Shown here piece by piece: positions 26,543 to 35,193 of a stretch of DNA of 64,000 bases. The notes under the pieces were generated by a model that saw nothing but the letters and a program-made list of their open reading frames with translations, searched no databases and was not told the origin of the DNA. Position numbers and translations under genes: made by a program. Source of the DNA: Azophilus sp965116165 (lineage in GTDB: Bacteria; Pseudomonadota; Gammaproteobacteria; Pseudomonadales; Azotimanducaceae); NCBI GenBank assembly GCA_965116165.1, contig OZ220484.1:1116001-1180000 (forward strand), in the 5' to 3' direction. Positions within the stretch are counted from its first letter, which is position 1. Each line of letters opens with the position of its first letter.

Positions 26543-28018
26543 TCAACTTATAGATGCAATTCCCTTCTCAAGGCGTTTGCGCTGCTTGTTCGATACCCCG
26601 AGTGTGTCCAGGGCGTCGCGCAGACGGGCGCGGGTGATTTCCCGGCCCAACAGCGCCATGGAATCGAAGAGCGGTAGCGCCACCCGGCGTCCGCTGATCG
26701 CGACGAACAGCGGAAACAGGAAGTCGCCCATCCTCAATTGCATGCGCTCCGCGTTGCGGCGACAGATTTCCCGCAATTGATCCTGGTTCCAGGGCCGCAG
26801 GCCGTCGAAATCCCGCGCAACCCGGAACAATATTTCCACCACCGAGTCCCGCTCGATGCGTTTGTGCTCGAAATCGCCCGGCTCGAGTTGTCTTCGGTCG
26901 CCCAACAAATAATCAACCCGGGGGGCGATGTCGGCGAAGCGCTCCGTGCGTTGTTGAACAAGGGGCGCAAGCGCTCTGAGGCGCTCGTCCCCGCCGGCCC
27001 ACACCTTGAACCGATCCACAAATTCGTCGATGCCGAGGCCGCGCAGGTATTGCCCGTTCATCCAGTTCAGTTTCGCGATGTCGAATACCGGGCCACCCAA
27101 TACAATCCGGCTGGCATCGAACGCCTCGCGGAATTCCTCTTTGGAAAAGATTTCCCGCTCGTCGGGCGCAGACCAGCCCATGGTGGCCAAATAGTTGAGC
27201 AGCGCCTCGGGCAGATAGCCCAGGTCGCGGTAGTAGTCGATGCCGGTGGGGTTGCGACGTTTGGAGAGTTTGCCGCGGTCGGGATTGCGCAATAGCGGCA
27301 GATGGATCATCACCGGCATCCGCCAACCGAAATAGTCGAACAGCAGCCGGTGTTTCGGCACCGAGGAAATCCATTCCTCGCCGCGCATGATGTGGGTGAT
27401 GCCCATCAGGTGATCGTCAACCACCGCGGCCAGATGATAGGTCGGGTAGCCGTCCGCCTTGAGAAGAACCTGCATGTCAATCTGGGCAAAGGGGATTTCT
27501 ATTTCACCCCGCAGTTCATCCCGAAACCGGCAAGTGCCATCCGGCGGCACACGCATCCGCACCACATGCGCATCGCCGCGCGCCAGTCGCCTTGTCACCT
27601 CGTCCGGCGACAAGGCCAAACAGTGGCCGTCGTAGCGGGGGTTTTCCCCGGCGGCCCGCTGCGCCGACCGTAACGCGTCGAGGCGCTCCGTGCCGCAGAA
27701 ACAGTAAAACGCCCGGCCCGCGGCGATCAGCCCGTCGATATGCCGTCTATACAGGTTTAACCGCTCGCTTTGCCGATAGGGGCCGAATGGGCCGCCGACA
27801 CCGGGGCCTTCGTCCCATTCGATATCGAGCCAACGCAACGCGTTGAGAATGGAGTCTTCGGCCTCGGCGGTGCTGCGCGCGGCGTCGGTGTCTTCGATAC
27901 GGACGATAAACTCACCGCCGGCACTCTTCGCCAACGCCCAGTTGAACAATGCCACATAGGCGGTGCCGAGATGCGGATCGCCGGTCGGCGACGGGGCGAT
28001 GCGCGTGCGAACTGTCAT
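26543..28018 (-). CDS. gltX: glutamyl-tRNA synthetase
   Basis: 491 residues. Charges tRNA-Glu. HIGH-type motif RIAPSPTGDPHLGTAYVAL at the N-terminus, RIEDTD, and KMSKS-type motif KLSKRRNPTGI near residue 270; C-terminal anticodon-binding helices follow. Length is normal for GltX. Monocistronic as far as can be seen; lpxC lies upstream on the same strand, 70 bp away, separated by a degenerate family A-like tail (about 28045-28110). Confidence 0.95.
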   Translation of the reverse strand: MTVRTRIAPSPTGDPHLGTAYVALFNWALAKSAGGEFIVRIEDTDAARSTAEAEDSILNALRWLDIEWDEGPGVGGPFGPYRQSERLNLYRRHIDGLIAAGRAFYCFCGTERLDALRSAQRAAGENPRYDGHCLALSPDEVTRRLARGDAHVVRMRVPPDGTCRFRDELRGEIEIPFAQIDMQVLLKADGYPTYHLAAVVDDHLMGITHIMRGEEWISSVPKHRLLFDYFGWRMPVMIHLPLLRNPDRGKLSKRRNPTGIDYYRDLGYLPEALLNYLATMGWSAPDEREIFSKEEFREAFDASRIVLGGPVFDIAKLNWMNGQYLRGLGIDEFVDRFKVWAGGDERLRALAPLVQQRTERFADIAPRVDYLLGDRRQLEPGDFEHKRIERDSVVEILFRVARDFDGLRPWNQDQLREICRRNAERMQLRMGDFLFPLFVAISGRRVALPLFDSMALLGREITRARLRDALDTLGVSNKQRKRLEKGIASIS

Positions 28019-28044
28019 TCAAGACAAAGCGGGGATTTCAACCC

Positions 28045-28110
28045 GGGACAATGTAGAGGCATGTTGTATTAACTCAGACCCGCTGAGCTCAGGGTTGATC
28101 AGATGTTCCC
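28045..28110 (-). repeat. degenerate family A-like remnant
   Basis: Contains GGGTTGATCAGATGTTCCC, which resembles the GGATTAATCAGAGGTTCC end of family A, in reverse orientation between lpxC and gltX. It overlaps the lpxC stop region. Much diverged. Confidence 0.35.
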
Positions 28111-29024
28111 CATGCCAATATAGCGGGCTGCGCCAGTTGTCGCTCCGCGGTACCGCTATCCGCCGCGCCGGAGATAATTTCCCAGGCATCCTCACAACGC
28201 AACAGGGCGCGCACCAGCTTGTTGTTGAGTTCATGGCCGGATTTCAGCCCCTCGAACTCACCGAGAATGGGCCGCCCCAGCAGATACAGGTCGCCCATTG
28301 CATCGAGCAGCTTGTGCTTCACGAACTCATCGCGATAGCGCAGCCCTTCCTTGTTCAGGATGCTGAAATCGTCGATGCCGACCGCGTTCCGAAGGCTTGA
28401 GCCCAGGCACTTGTTGATGGCCCTAGCCTTGCACAATTCGCCCACCAACCCGAAAGACCGGGCCCGGCTCAGGTCTTCAGCGTAGGAAATCCGCGAGAAG
28501 TCGAGCCGAATGCGCTTCGGATGACGGTTGAAAACGGGGTGGTCGGCAACGAAGGTATAGGAACCCCGAAAGCCATCATAGGGTTTGAGCATCGCTTCGC
28601 CATCGCCCTGGGTGACCCGAATCGTGCGCTTGATACGGATAAACTCGCGCGCCGCATTCTGCTCCGCCGTGCCGACCGAATTGATAAGTTCGACAAAGGG
28701 CAAGGCGCTGCCATCCATAATCGGAACCTCCTCGCCGTTAAGTTCCACAACCAAGTTGTCGATTCCCAAACCCCAAAGCCCGGAAAGCAGGTGCTCAACC
28801 GTTGCCACCTGCACACCATTTTCGGCGATGCTGGTGGAAAGCGTGGTGTCGGAGACATTCTGTGCCAAGGCGCGAATGGCGACCGGACGGCGATAGTCCG
28901 TGCGCACAAACAGGATTCCCGTATTCTCCCCGGCAGGGCGCAAGGTCATGCGGACCTTGGTGCCGGAGTGTACGCCTATACCGATTGCGTACACCGACCT
29001 CTTAATCGTGTGCTGTCTGCTCAT
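28089..29024 (-). CDS. lpxC: UDP-3-O-acyl-N-acetylglucosamine deacetylase
   Basis: 311 residues. Zinc amidase of lipid A synthesis, the committed step, in the cytoplasm. Motifs: VEHLLSGLWGLGIDNL with a zinc histidine, and HKLLDAMGDLYLLG with the second zinc site; the early GVHSGTKVRMTLRPA replaces the usual GLHTG. Shows the cell has a lipopolysaccharide outer membrane. Divergent from the TerB-like gene; the 218-bp gap between the two starts must hold both promoters. Confidence 0.95.
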   Translation of the reverse strand: MSRQHTIKRSVYAIGIGVHSGTKVRMTLRPAGENTGILFVRTDYRRPVAIRALAQNVSDTTLSTSIAENGVQVATVEHLLSGLWGLGIDNLVVELNGEEVPIMDGSALPFVELINSVGTAEQNAAREFIRIKRTIRVTQGDGEAMLKPYDGFRGSYTFVADHPVFNRHPKRIRLDFSRISYAEDLSRARSFGLVGELCKARAINKCLGSSLRNAVGIDDFSILNKEGLRYRDEFVKHKLLDAMGDLYLLGRPILGEFEGLKSGHELNNKLVRALLRCEDAWEIISGAADSGTAERQLAQPAILAWGTSDQP

Positions 29025-29242
29025 AAAGGGTCGCCGTCCTAGCGATGTCGGCGGCCACTATACAACGGGCGCCAAAAAAAATGAAGAGAAAATGGAGAGT
29101 GATAATGTCGCACTGCGGCCTTGTGCACCGAATGTATTTGGTACGCTGCCGCAGGAATATGCAAAATACCCAATGTCAACAATTCTCACCATATACGCCA
29201 GCCTTCAATGTCGCATCAAGAACATTATCCGAAATCCTGCTG

Positions 29243-29734
29243 ATGCTCGGACGACTTCTGGCAAAAATCCAAGCACCCTTGGTAAAGGAGGCCGCACAGC
29301 CCTCCGCCGAACTCGCCGCGGCGGTACTGCTGTTCGAGGTGGCCTGGGCCGATCATCGGATATCCGATGCCGAACTGGCAACCGTGCGCCAGACCCTGCT
29401 GGCAGAGTTTGGGATCGATGCGGCAACCGTCGACGAATTGGTGGCGGAGTCCCGCTCACAGCATGAAGACAGTGTCGGCATACATCGCTTCACCCGCGCT
29501 CTCGTCGAGGCTTGGACACCGGAGCAGCGTTTTCAACTGGTGGTCAATCTTTGGCGTCTTGCCTTCTGCGACGCCGGGCTCGATAAGCACGAGGACGCGA
29601 CGATCCGCAAAATCGCCGAGTTGCTGTACGTCACCCACGGCGACTTCATCACCGCCAAGCGCACGGCTCGGCACCTAACGACGAACCGACCCGATTCCCC
29701 TCCACCTTCAAAAAAGGCATTACGGAAAGTCTGA
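29243..29734 (+). CDS. TerB-like (tellurite-resistance-type) protein
   Basis: 163 residues from ATG 29243 (MLGRLLAKIQAPLV). All-helical TerB fold: LFEVAWADHRISDAELATV, and the repeat of this acidic pattern as AFCDAGLDKHEDATIRKIAELLYV. Such proteins are cytoplasmic, may bind metal through the DxxD/E pairs, and are linked to stress at the membrane; exact role unknown. The stop TGA lies within a family A fragment (29724 on), so the last residues RKV and stop come from the repeat. Confidence 0.8.
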   Translation: MLGRLLAKIQAPLVKEAAQPSAELAAAVLLFEVAWADHRISDAELATVRQTLLAEFGIDAATVDELVAESRSQHEDSVGIHRFTRALVEAWTPEQRFQLVVNLWRLAFCDAGLDKHEDATIRKIAELLYVTHGDFITAKRTARHLTTNRPDSPPPSKKALRKV

Positions 29735-29782
29735 ACAATTCGATCACATGTTGGGTTCTGTCAACCCATCGATATAATTCCC
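29724..29782 (-). repeat. joined fragments of family A and family B
   Basis: About 21 bp of the family A right end (reverse orientation) run directly into about 38 bp of the family B end ending GATATAATTCCC. It looks like a B insertion in A followed by deletion, or a recombination joint. It gives the terB stop codon. Confidence 0.65.
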
Positions 29783-30115
29783 TTCGGAAACCCGGCGGTT
29801 TTGGGGAACATCTCCCACCAAACAAGGATCGGCGCGAAAATCCACTCCGTGTCACTGTCCGGATGGTCATTGTATCCGGGCATCGGGGTCCAAATGGCCT
29901 ATGGGAGGGAGCCCGCGCCTCCCCGTGCTGGTGTCGTGCCGGTGTCGATTTCGTCCATCGTTTGAAGGTCCAAATAGCCTGTGAGGGCCCGCGCTGCGGA
30001 TTCTATAGCGTATCGTTATGCGCACATTGCCGTGGCCCGAGCACTATGTCGTACATCCATTCCACTGCCTCGCCGTCTAGGTCATCGTTTTGCGCACATT
30101 GCCGAGGCCCGAGCA
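29783..30115. other. 333-bp gap between terB-like gene and hvfC, with a short duplication
   Basis: No gene is seen. The segment 30013-30047 (GCGCACATTGCCGTGGCCCG, then AGCACTA) recurs at 30084-30118 (with GAGG for GTGG). The second copy abuts the hvfC stop, so the edge of hvfC has been duplicated downstream. The rest carries no recognisable signal. Confidence 0.5.
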
Positions 30116-30982
30116 CTACAGGCCCGGGTTGAGCCGCACACCGAGCAGAACCTCCGCGGTGCGCAGACGCCGCAAAGTCCGGGCACCCTCCCGGCGCAGT
30201 CGTTGCCCATCGATGTGGGGAAACTCCGCCGACAAGGCGGCCAGGGCATCGTTGCCGGTCATAGGCCGCGGGGTGTCGGAGAGGGCCGCTTCGGTGGTCC
30301 GCGCGGATACGGGAATATCGCTGCCGTATTCTTCCGACCGCAGAATTTGCAAGAGCCGGTGCGTTAACGCATTCGACCGCACCATATGCACCGAATCGTC
30401 CAGACGCCGACAGACAATCAGCCAAGCCGGCTCCTGGGGCGGCCCTTGCGGGATTCGTTCCGGCCCTATGTCGTTTACCCGATAGCGATAGCAGAGTGGG
30501 CGCACAAGCGGCGACGGCACGATTTGGCCGGTCATCAAATCGCCCCGCGGATCAATGCCGCTTGTGGGAATTTCCCTGCCGGAATGTCCAAGAGCACGTC
30601 CTACCCATTCGTAATGACAAAGCTCCAACAGCCAATCCGGCACATCCAGGGAAGGGTCCGAGTCGAGAAACGCCATGAATTCCTGGCCGATATCCATGAA
30701 ATAAGGGGTCTCGCTGGCATGGCGATGGATGAAGCCCTGAACCAGGTCGCGCCATTGCGCCTCGCCGAGCACCGACTTGGCGACCGGAAACCCGTTCGCC
30801 AAAAAACGGCCGATGTTGCGATGGATGAGGCCCACATAGACTCGCATGCGATGCGGCGCCACATCCGCCGGCGGCGGATTCAATTCGGGATTGCGGATAT
30901 GGGCGGCGAACGCCCGCTGAACCTCAATGAATCCCGGAGTGTTCACGGGCTTGTTATGGGAATTACATGCATAAGCTGACAT
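30116..30982 (-). CDS. hvfC: HvfC-like partner protein (DUF2063 type)
   Basis: 288 residues. DUF2063-type partner of an MNIO peptide-modifying enzyme: typical opening FIEVQRAFAAHIRNP, then RMRVYVGLIHRNIGRFLANGFPV and LELCHYEWVGRALG. It binds the precursor and assists HvfB in modifying cysteines. The start region is odd: the first eight codons (MSAYACNS) lie in a family B repeat inserted between hvfB and hvfC, so the start codon is donated by the element. Last gene of the minus-strand hvfABC group. Confidence 0.85.
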   Translation of the reverse strand: MSAYACNSHNKPVNTPGFIEVQRAFAAHIRNPELNPPPADVAPHRMRVYVGLIHRNIGRFLANGFPVAKSVLGEAQWRDLVQGFIHRHASETPYFMDIGQEFMAFLDSDPSLDVPDWLLELCHYEWVGRALGHSGREIPTSGIDPRGDLMTGQIVPSPLVRPLCYRYRVNDIGPERIPQGPPQEPAWLIVCRRLDDSVHMVRSNALTHRLLQILRSEEYGSDIPVSARTTEAALSDTPRPMTGNDALAALSAEFPHIDGQRLRREGARTLRRLRTAEVLLGVRLNPGL

Positions 30983-31055
30983 ACCACTACGGCGAAGTTT
31001 TAGCGGCGGGAAACCACCGCATGTCGGGTTCTTTCAACCCATCGATATAATTCCC
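30958..31055 (+). repeat. MITE-like family B, copy 1 (between hvfB and hvfC)
   Basis: 98-bp forward copy, GGGAATTACATGCATAAG to GATATAATTCCC. It carries the hvfC start codon at one end and the last codons and stop of hvfB (GIISMG-stop) at the other. The flanking 8 bp do not match, so the insertion site has changed since. Confidence 0.85.
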
Positions 31056-31987
31056 TTTTGATGGTCGGCAATCCGTTCATCGGAAAATTCCGCCTGCATC
31101 GTTCGTATCCGCCCAACCTCACCGAGCAGTTGCTGGAACGGAGGAAAGTTGAAATCGCGCTCCAGCAGCGCGGGCATCACCCCATAGAGCTCAAATGCGG
31201 CGCCGAGCAGCTTCCAAACCGGTTCGATTATGGCCGCGCCGTGGGTGTCGATGCGCAGATCGGGCGCTTCCTCATAGTGACCCGCCATGTGGATGTATTG
31301 GACTCGGGACGCGTCGATACCGGCCAGGAATCGATTCGGGTCATAGCCGAAGTTGATGCCGTTCACGTAGATGTTGTTTATGTCGAGCAGCAGGTCGCAA
31401 TCCGCTTCCCGCAGCACGGCATTGATGAATTCGAGTTCCGAGAGTTCGCGGCCGGGGGTCGCGTAGTAGGAGATGTTTTCGATGCCGACACGGCGCTCCA
31501 GCAAATCCTGAACCCGCCGGATGCGGGCGGCCACATACTCGACCGCCTCGGCGGTGAATGGGATGGGCATCAGATCGTAGAGATGGCCCCGCTCATCGCC
31601 GCAATAGCTCAGGTGCTCGTTGTAGGCAAGCACCCTGTGGTGGTCGAGAAAGGCTTTGATCTGCTTGACAAAGTCGAGATCAAGCGGTGCCGGTCCACCG
31701 ATGGATAACGACAAACCGTGGCAGACAAGCGGAAACCGCTCCGCCAACACATGGAGTTGGCGACCGAGGCGGCCGCCAACTCCGATCCAGTTTTCCGGTG
31801 CCAGTTCAAGGAAATCAACCGCGTCCCCATCCATCGCAATGAGGTCGGGCAACAGCCGGCGGCGTAATCCCAGCCCCGCCCCTTGAACGGGAAACCCACC
31901 GCGCCGGACAAAGTCTCCGGGCTTGGGATCAGGCCTCGTCGGTATCCTCCTCGTCGGTCTTGCCCTCGCCGCACTTGCCCTCGCCAC
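31034..31987 (-). CDS. hvfB: HvfB-like multinuclear iron enzyme (DUF692, MNIO)
   Basis: About 317 residues from GTG 31987; the start is uncertain. DUF692 TIM-barrel with iron ligand motifs VCHGLSLSIGG, AYNEHLSYC, GIENISYYATPG, LLLDINNIYVNG, YIHMAGHYEE and IDTHG. MNIO enzymes use iron and oxygen to turn EGxCG cysteines of the precursor into thio-oxazole-type copper ligands. The homologous part begins at about FPVQGAGLGLRRR, just after the hvfA stop, but no ATG, GTG or TTG lies in frame there. Translation must begin inside hvfA, in another frame, or from a rare codon. The C-terminal end GIISMG comes from a family B repeat. Confidence 0.88.
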   Translation of the reverse strand: MARASAARARPTRRIPTRPDPKPGDFVRRGGFPVQGAGLGLRRRLLPDLIAMDGDAVDFLELAPENWIGVGGRLGRQLHVLAERFPLVCHGLSLSIGGPAPLDLDFVKQIKAFLDHHRVLAYNEHLSYCGDERGHLYDLMPIPFTAEAVEYVAARIRRVQDLLERRVGIENISYYATPGRELSELEFINAVLREADCDLLLDINNIYVNGINFGYDPNRFLAGIDASRVQYIHMAGHYEEAPDLRIDTHGAAIIEPVWKLLGAAFELYGVMPALLERDFNFPPFQQLLGEVGRIRTMQAEFSDERIADHQKGIISMG

Positions 31988-32201
31988 ATTCGCCTTCGCC
32001 GCAGCTACCTTCTTCGTCCTTGCCCTCTTCGCCGCAACTGCCTTCGTCGCCGTGCGCGTCGGCCAGGAGCCCGTAACCGCGATCCAATTCGTCGACCGCG
32101 AACAAGTCGCTATCGGATTCGGCCATGGCACCGGCCGTCAGAGCCGCCGCAAAGGCGGTTCCCACCGCTACGGCAATCGGTTTCATTTTTCGTTCCAGCA
32201 T
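31929..32201 (-). CDS. hvfA: HvfA-like precursor peptide with EGxCG motifs
   Basis: 90 residues, with an alternative start at codon 6 (MKPIAVAVGTAFAAAL). A signal peptide ends near AMAESDSD. The mature part is acidic and has four EGxCG motifs: EGSCG, EGSCG, EGECG and EGKCG, the sites modified by HvfB-type enzymes in the copper-binding oxazolin / bufferin peptides. In Haemophilus, hvfA encodes the equivalent precursor. Exported to the periplasm, where it probably sequesters copper. GGGAG lies 12 bp upstream of the longer start. Its downstream neighbours are hvfB and hvfC. Confidence 0.85.
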   Translation of the reverse strand: MLERKMKPIAVAVGTAFAAALTAGAMAESDSDLFAVDELDRGYGLLADAHGDEGSCGEEGKDEEGSCGEGECGEGKCGEGKTDEEDTDEA

Positions 32202-32330
32202 TGCTCAAAATCTCCCATTGGCCCCGCAAGGAGCTATTCATTGTGTTCGGATGCGAGCGAATCGACCACACCCCCATGGAACCTGTCGGTCTCCGGGGTG
32301 GAGTATACCCAAAACCGGATTGAGAATAGG

Positions 32331-32430
32331 GAACATTCTGAAGACGTCGATAGAACAGCATTAATCCACTTGTAACCTATCGGTTTTATCAACTCGAATG
32401 CCGGAGCCACAGATTTGTTCAGAGGTTTCC
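32331..32430 (-). repeat. MITE-like family A, copy 5 (diverged)
   Basis: Reverse copy from GGAACATTCTGAAG to GAGGTTTCC, more diverged than most (TCGATAGAACAGCATTAATC in the middle). Tail-to-tail with the next copy; the pair could fold into a large hairpin. Confidence 0.75.
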
Positions 32431-32438
32431 CCTATTAA

Positions 32439-32537
32439 GGAACCTCTGATTAACCCCGTAGTCGGGGCATCCGATTTAATAAAATCAATAGCTTACAATT
32501 AGTTAGATGCTGCGCTATCGAATTGTTCAGACCTTCC
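32439..32537 (+). repeat. MITE-like family A, copy 6
   Basis: Complete 99-bp forward copy flanked by TTAA on both sides (32435-32438 and 32538-32541). Close to consensus, so probably a fairly recent insertion. Confidence 0.88.
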
Positions 32538-32599
32538 TTAACCCGGACACCGCGACGCGACTACAGGGTTCATCAGGGATTCGTTGGGAAGGGACGCAC

Positions 32600-33556
32600 T
32601 CAGCCCAGCGCACCTCCGAGGCCTTCCAAGGTGAAGGCAACGCGCTCGGCCACGGCGGGCGCGAACGCCTCCCGCTCGACAACGGCGCGCAGGCGGTTCT
32701 CCAGGCCGCGGCCATTGGCGATTTGAATGGCGAGACCGGGCCGGGCATTCATTTCCAATAGCAACGGCCCCGCCTTGGGGTCGATAACAATGTCACAGCC
32801 CAAATAGCCCAGATTGGTGACATCGAAACAGCGACTGGCCAGACGCAACAGATCCCCCCACCCCGGGATGCAAATGTCATCGAGACGCAGGCCGTTGTCC
32901 GGATGGCGCGTGATGGCCCGGTCTTTCTGCACGGCGCCAACACTTTTCCCCGTGCGGATGTCGAGGCCGACACCGATAGCACCCTGATGCAGATTGGCCT
33001 TACCGTCCGAGGCGCGCGTGCCCAACCGCAACATGGCCATGACGGGATATCCGCGAAAGACGATGACCCGGATATCCGGCACGCCGTTCACGCTAATGGC
33101 CGCGAACATTTCATGCGTTGCGACCAGGGATTCCACAATGGCGGAGTCCGTTCGTCCGCCCAACGAATACAGGCCACCGATGATGTTGGCGAGCAGACGC
33201 TTGATCTGAAGGGCGTTTACCCGCTCGCCGTTGCTCTTCAGAAAGTGCCCGCCCTCGCGCCCGGCGACCACCAAAATGCCCCGGCCACCACTGCCCTGAG
33301 CGGGCTTGATGACGAACTTGTCGAGCTTGTCCAGGCGCGCCGGGGTGGCCTCCACCTCGAATTGGCGGGAAAGGCTGTGAATCAACTCGGGGGTGGCAAT
33401 CCCGGCCTTGGCGGCGATGCGTTTGGTGAGCAACTTGTTGTCGACCAGGGGATAGGAGGAGCGGTTGTTGTGGCCGCCCACAAAGTTGAGGTTGCGCCGG
33501 TTCATCCCGATGACCCCCCGCTGGCGCAGTTTGGAAGGCGTGGCAAACCAGTTCAT
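32600..33556 (-). CDS. alpha-L-glutamate-ligase-like (RimK-type ATP-grasp) protein
   Basis: 318 residues from ATG 33556 (MNWFATPSKLRQRGVIGMN). ATP-grasp motifs: KFVIKPAQGSGGRGILVV (ATP-binding lysine and glycine loop), DIRVIVFRGYPVMAMLRL, and LLLEMNARPGLAIQIANG with the metal-binding E and N. Members ligate amino acids to peptide or protein carboxylates. With the two genes upstream on the same strand (7TM transglutaminase-like, retropepsin-like) it forms a set seen together in many gammaproteobacteria. Function of the set is not settled. Confidence 0.88.
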   Translation of the reverse strand: MNWFATPSKLRQRGVIGMNRRNLNFVGGHNNRSSYPLVDNKLLTKRIAAKAGIATPELIHSLSRQFEVEATPARLDKLDKFVIKPAQGSGGRGILVVAGREGGHFLKSNGERVNALQIKRLLANIIGGLYSLGGRTDSAIVESLVATHEMFAAISVNGVPDIRVIVFRGYPVMAMLRLGTRASDGKANLHQGAIGVGLDIRTGKSVGAVQKDRAITRHPDNGLRLDDICIPGWGDLLRLASRCFDVTNLGYLGCDIVIDPKAGPLLLEMNARPGLAIQIANGRGLENRLRAVVEREAFAPAVAERVAFTLEGLGGALG

Positions 33557-33570
33557 AAATCCAATACGAC

Positions 33571-33630
33571 TTTTTGGATTCCGCCGAGCCAAGGCTCGCG
33601 CACTATTCGGTTCGTGCGAATGTCAAACTG
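33571..33630 (-). repeat. family C upstream element, copy 1
   Basis: A 60-bp sequence nearly the same as 41122-41182. On the minus strand both carry TTGACA, a variable 17-bp spacer, then a small hairpin CGAGCCTTGGCTCG and CGGCGGAATCC. Here it lies 15 bp upstream of the ligase ATG. Confidence 0.6.
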
Positions 33631-33684
33631 CGACACGACCATCGTATGGGTGTCTTCCGGGCGGGGCACTAGCCTCGGACCCAT

Positions 33685-35184
33685 TTAGGATATGCGTCCG
33701 GCCAGCGGCAGAAAACGACGCAATTCAAGCAACCGATAGCCCGTATAGCGGCCGAGCAGCAATATCGCCGCCAATACGCACAGGTGTAGCTCGGGCACAT
33801 TGAAAGCCAAATGCCGCACCACCGGCACACTCATCACCAGGTAGGCGGAAATCGCCACCAACAGACTGCCCGCGCCCTGAACCAAGGCTTCGCCGGGCCC
33901 CTCCTCCTCCCAAAGAATGGACATGCGCTCCACGGTCCAGGCAAGAATGACCATAGGGAAAAACGTGATGGCCAGGCCGCTGATGAGCCCCAATCGATAG
34001 CTGACCACCGCCAGCATCATGACCAGCCCGATCACCACCACCACCAATATCGCGATACGGGCAACCAACAAGAGGCTCAAGGACGACAGATAGGACCGCA
34101 GCAGCAGGGCCGCGCTCACCACCACCACCAGGCCAACCAGACCGGCCACCAGTTCCGTCTGTAAAAAGGCGAGCGCGATAAGCACCGGCATAAAGGTGCC
34201 CGAGGTGCGAATGCCCACCACCAGGCGCATTATGACGACGACCAATGCGCCCACCGGCAGGGTCGTAATGAGCTTGAACATGCCCTGCTCGGCGACCGGC
34301 AGGCCATGCAGGGAGACATCGAAGGGGCTGCTGCGGAGTCTGGAAAGGCCAAGGGACGAGCGCGATTGGCTCGTCATCGAAAAGGTGGCCTGACTGCGCG
34401 AACCCCCAATAACCTCGAAAACGGACGGCGTCCCGGTCTGCCAGAGCAACAGTTCGGTGGTATCGTCCACGCGACCACGACTCGGGTCGTAAAGCAGCCA
34501 GTCGTCCTCATGCCAAACCTGCACGTAATCCCGCAACGGCTGGTGGCGACGGCCATCCTCAAGCCGCAATGCCTTTACCGTTCTGGCCGCAATCCCGGCT
34601 CGATTCAAGAGCGCGCTGATCAAAGGGGCGGCGTCATACCCCTGACGCAAGAGGCTCAGGTTCTGACTCAGCGGCCGCGTATTGGCCGCCTGAACCAATT
34701 GATCGGCAAGCGATTTGGCGCTGGTGGATTTGGGAAGAAAATCGTTCAGGATTTCCGCGGAGGCCGTGGCGTGCGGCCCGTCAAAGTGTGCCTCGCCCAC
34801 TTCTTTCGGCGGCTCCGGTGAAATGCGGTGCTGGGTATCCTCAACCAGATCCATCTGATAGAACAGCGTCTGCGGACCCATGGCGGAACGCTTCGTCCAG
34901 TGTGCCCGGCGTTGCGGGCCGGCTCGGTCCACCGTGAATCCGAACCCCGGCGAAGCACCCGATTCGCTCAATACCAGGAATCCGTCCTGGGCCGGCGGCA
35001 GTGTCAAAAGTACCTCGGCGGGTTCCCCGGTCGCCAGAAAATCGATACGCGCCTCAATCTGCCAAACCCGGCGTTCCTCGTCCGGCAGCAGGGGTATGCC
35101 GGTATCGGCGTGTCGATAAAGCGCGATACCCATACCGGCCGCGGCGAGCAGAGCCGCGGCCAACACGTAGGACAGGCGCTCCAT
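33685..35184 (-). CDS. inactive transglutaminase fused to seven transmembrane helices
   Basis: 499 residues. An N-terminal membrane anchor (VLAAALLAAAGMGIALY), a periplasmic transglutaminase-like domain (LLNRAGIAARTVKALRLEDG, YVQVWHEDDWLLYDPSRG), then seven hydrophobic helices from about residue 305 (LPVGALVVVIMRLVVG to the C-terminus). The build is that of PF14400/PF14402 proteins. The thiol-nucleophile loop of active enzymes is not visible, as is usual in this family. Middle gene of a three-gene minus-strand group, 9 bp after the aspartic-protease-like lipoprotein gene. Probably a membrane partner of the ligase and protease. Confidence 0.87.
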   Translation of the reverse strand: MERLSYVLAAALLAAAGMGIALYRHADTGIPLLPDEERRVWQIEARIDFLATGEPAEVLLTLPPAQDGFLVLSESGASPGFGFTVDRAGPQRRAHWTKRSAMGPQTLFYQMDLVEDTQHRISPEPPKEVGEAHFDGPHATASAEILNDFLPKSTSAKSLADQLVQAANTRPLSQNLSLLRQGYDAAPLISALLNRAGIAARTVKALRLEDGRRHQPLRDYVQVWHEDDWLLYDPSRGRVDDTTELLLWQTGTPSVFEVIGGSRSQATFSMTSQSRSSLGLSRLRSSPFDVSLHGLPVAEQGMFKLITTLPVGALVVVIMRLVVGIRTSGTFMPVLIALAFLQTELVAGLVGLVVVVSAALLLRSYLSSLSLLLVARIAILVVVVIGLVMMLAVVSYRLGLISGLAITFFPMVILAWTVERMSILWEEEGPGEALVQGAGSLLVAISAYLVMSVPVVRHLAFNVPELHLCVLAAILLLGRYTGYRLLELRRFLPLAGRIS

Positions 35185-35193
35185 GGGACGTCC

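Larger units (their letters stand above)
32202..32599. other. 398-bp gap upstream of hvfA, filled largely by two family A copies
   Basis: Contains about 130 bp next to hvfA that should hold its promoter, then two oppositely oriented family A elements (32331-32430, 32439-32537) only 8 bp apart, then 60 bp to the end of the ATP-grasp gene. No gene is visible. Confidence 0.6.

Noticed and set aside
30958..31055. TTGACA and TATAAT inside family B as an outward promoter
   Set aside because: TTGACA at both ends points inward, and the TATAAT at the right end has no -35 box at 16-18 bp; not enough to claim a promoter.
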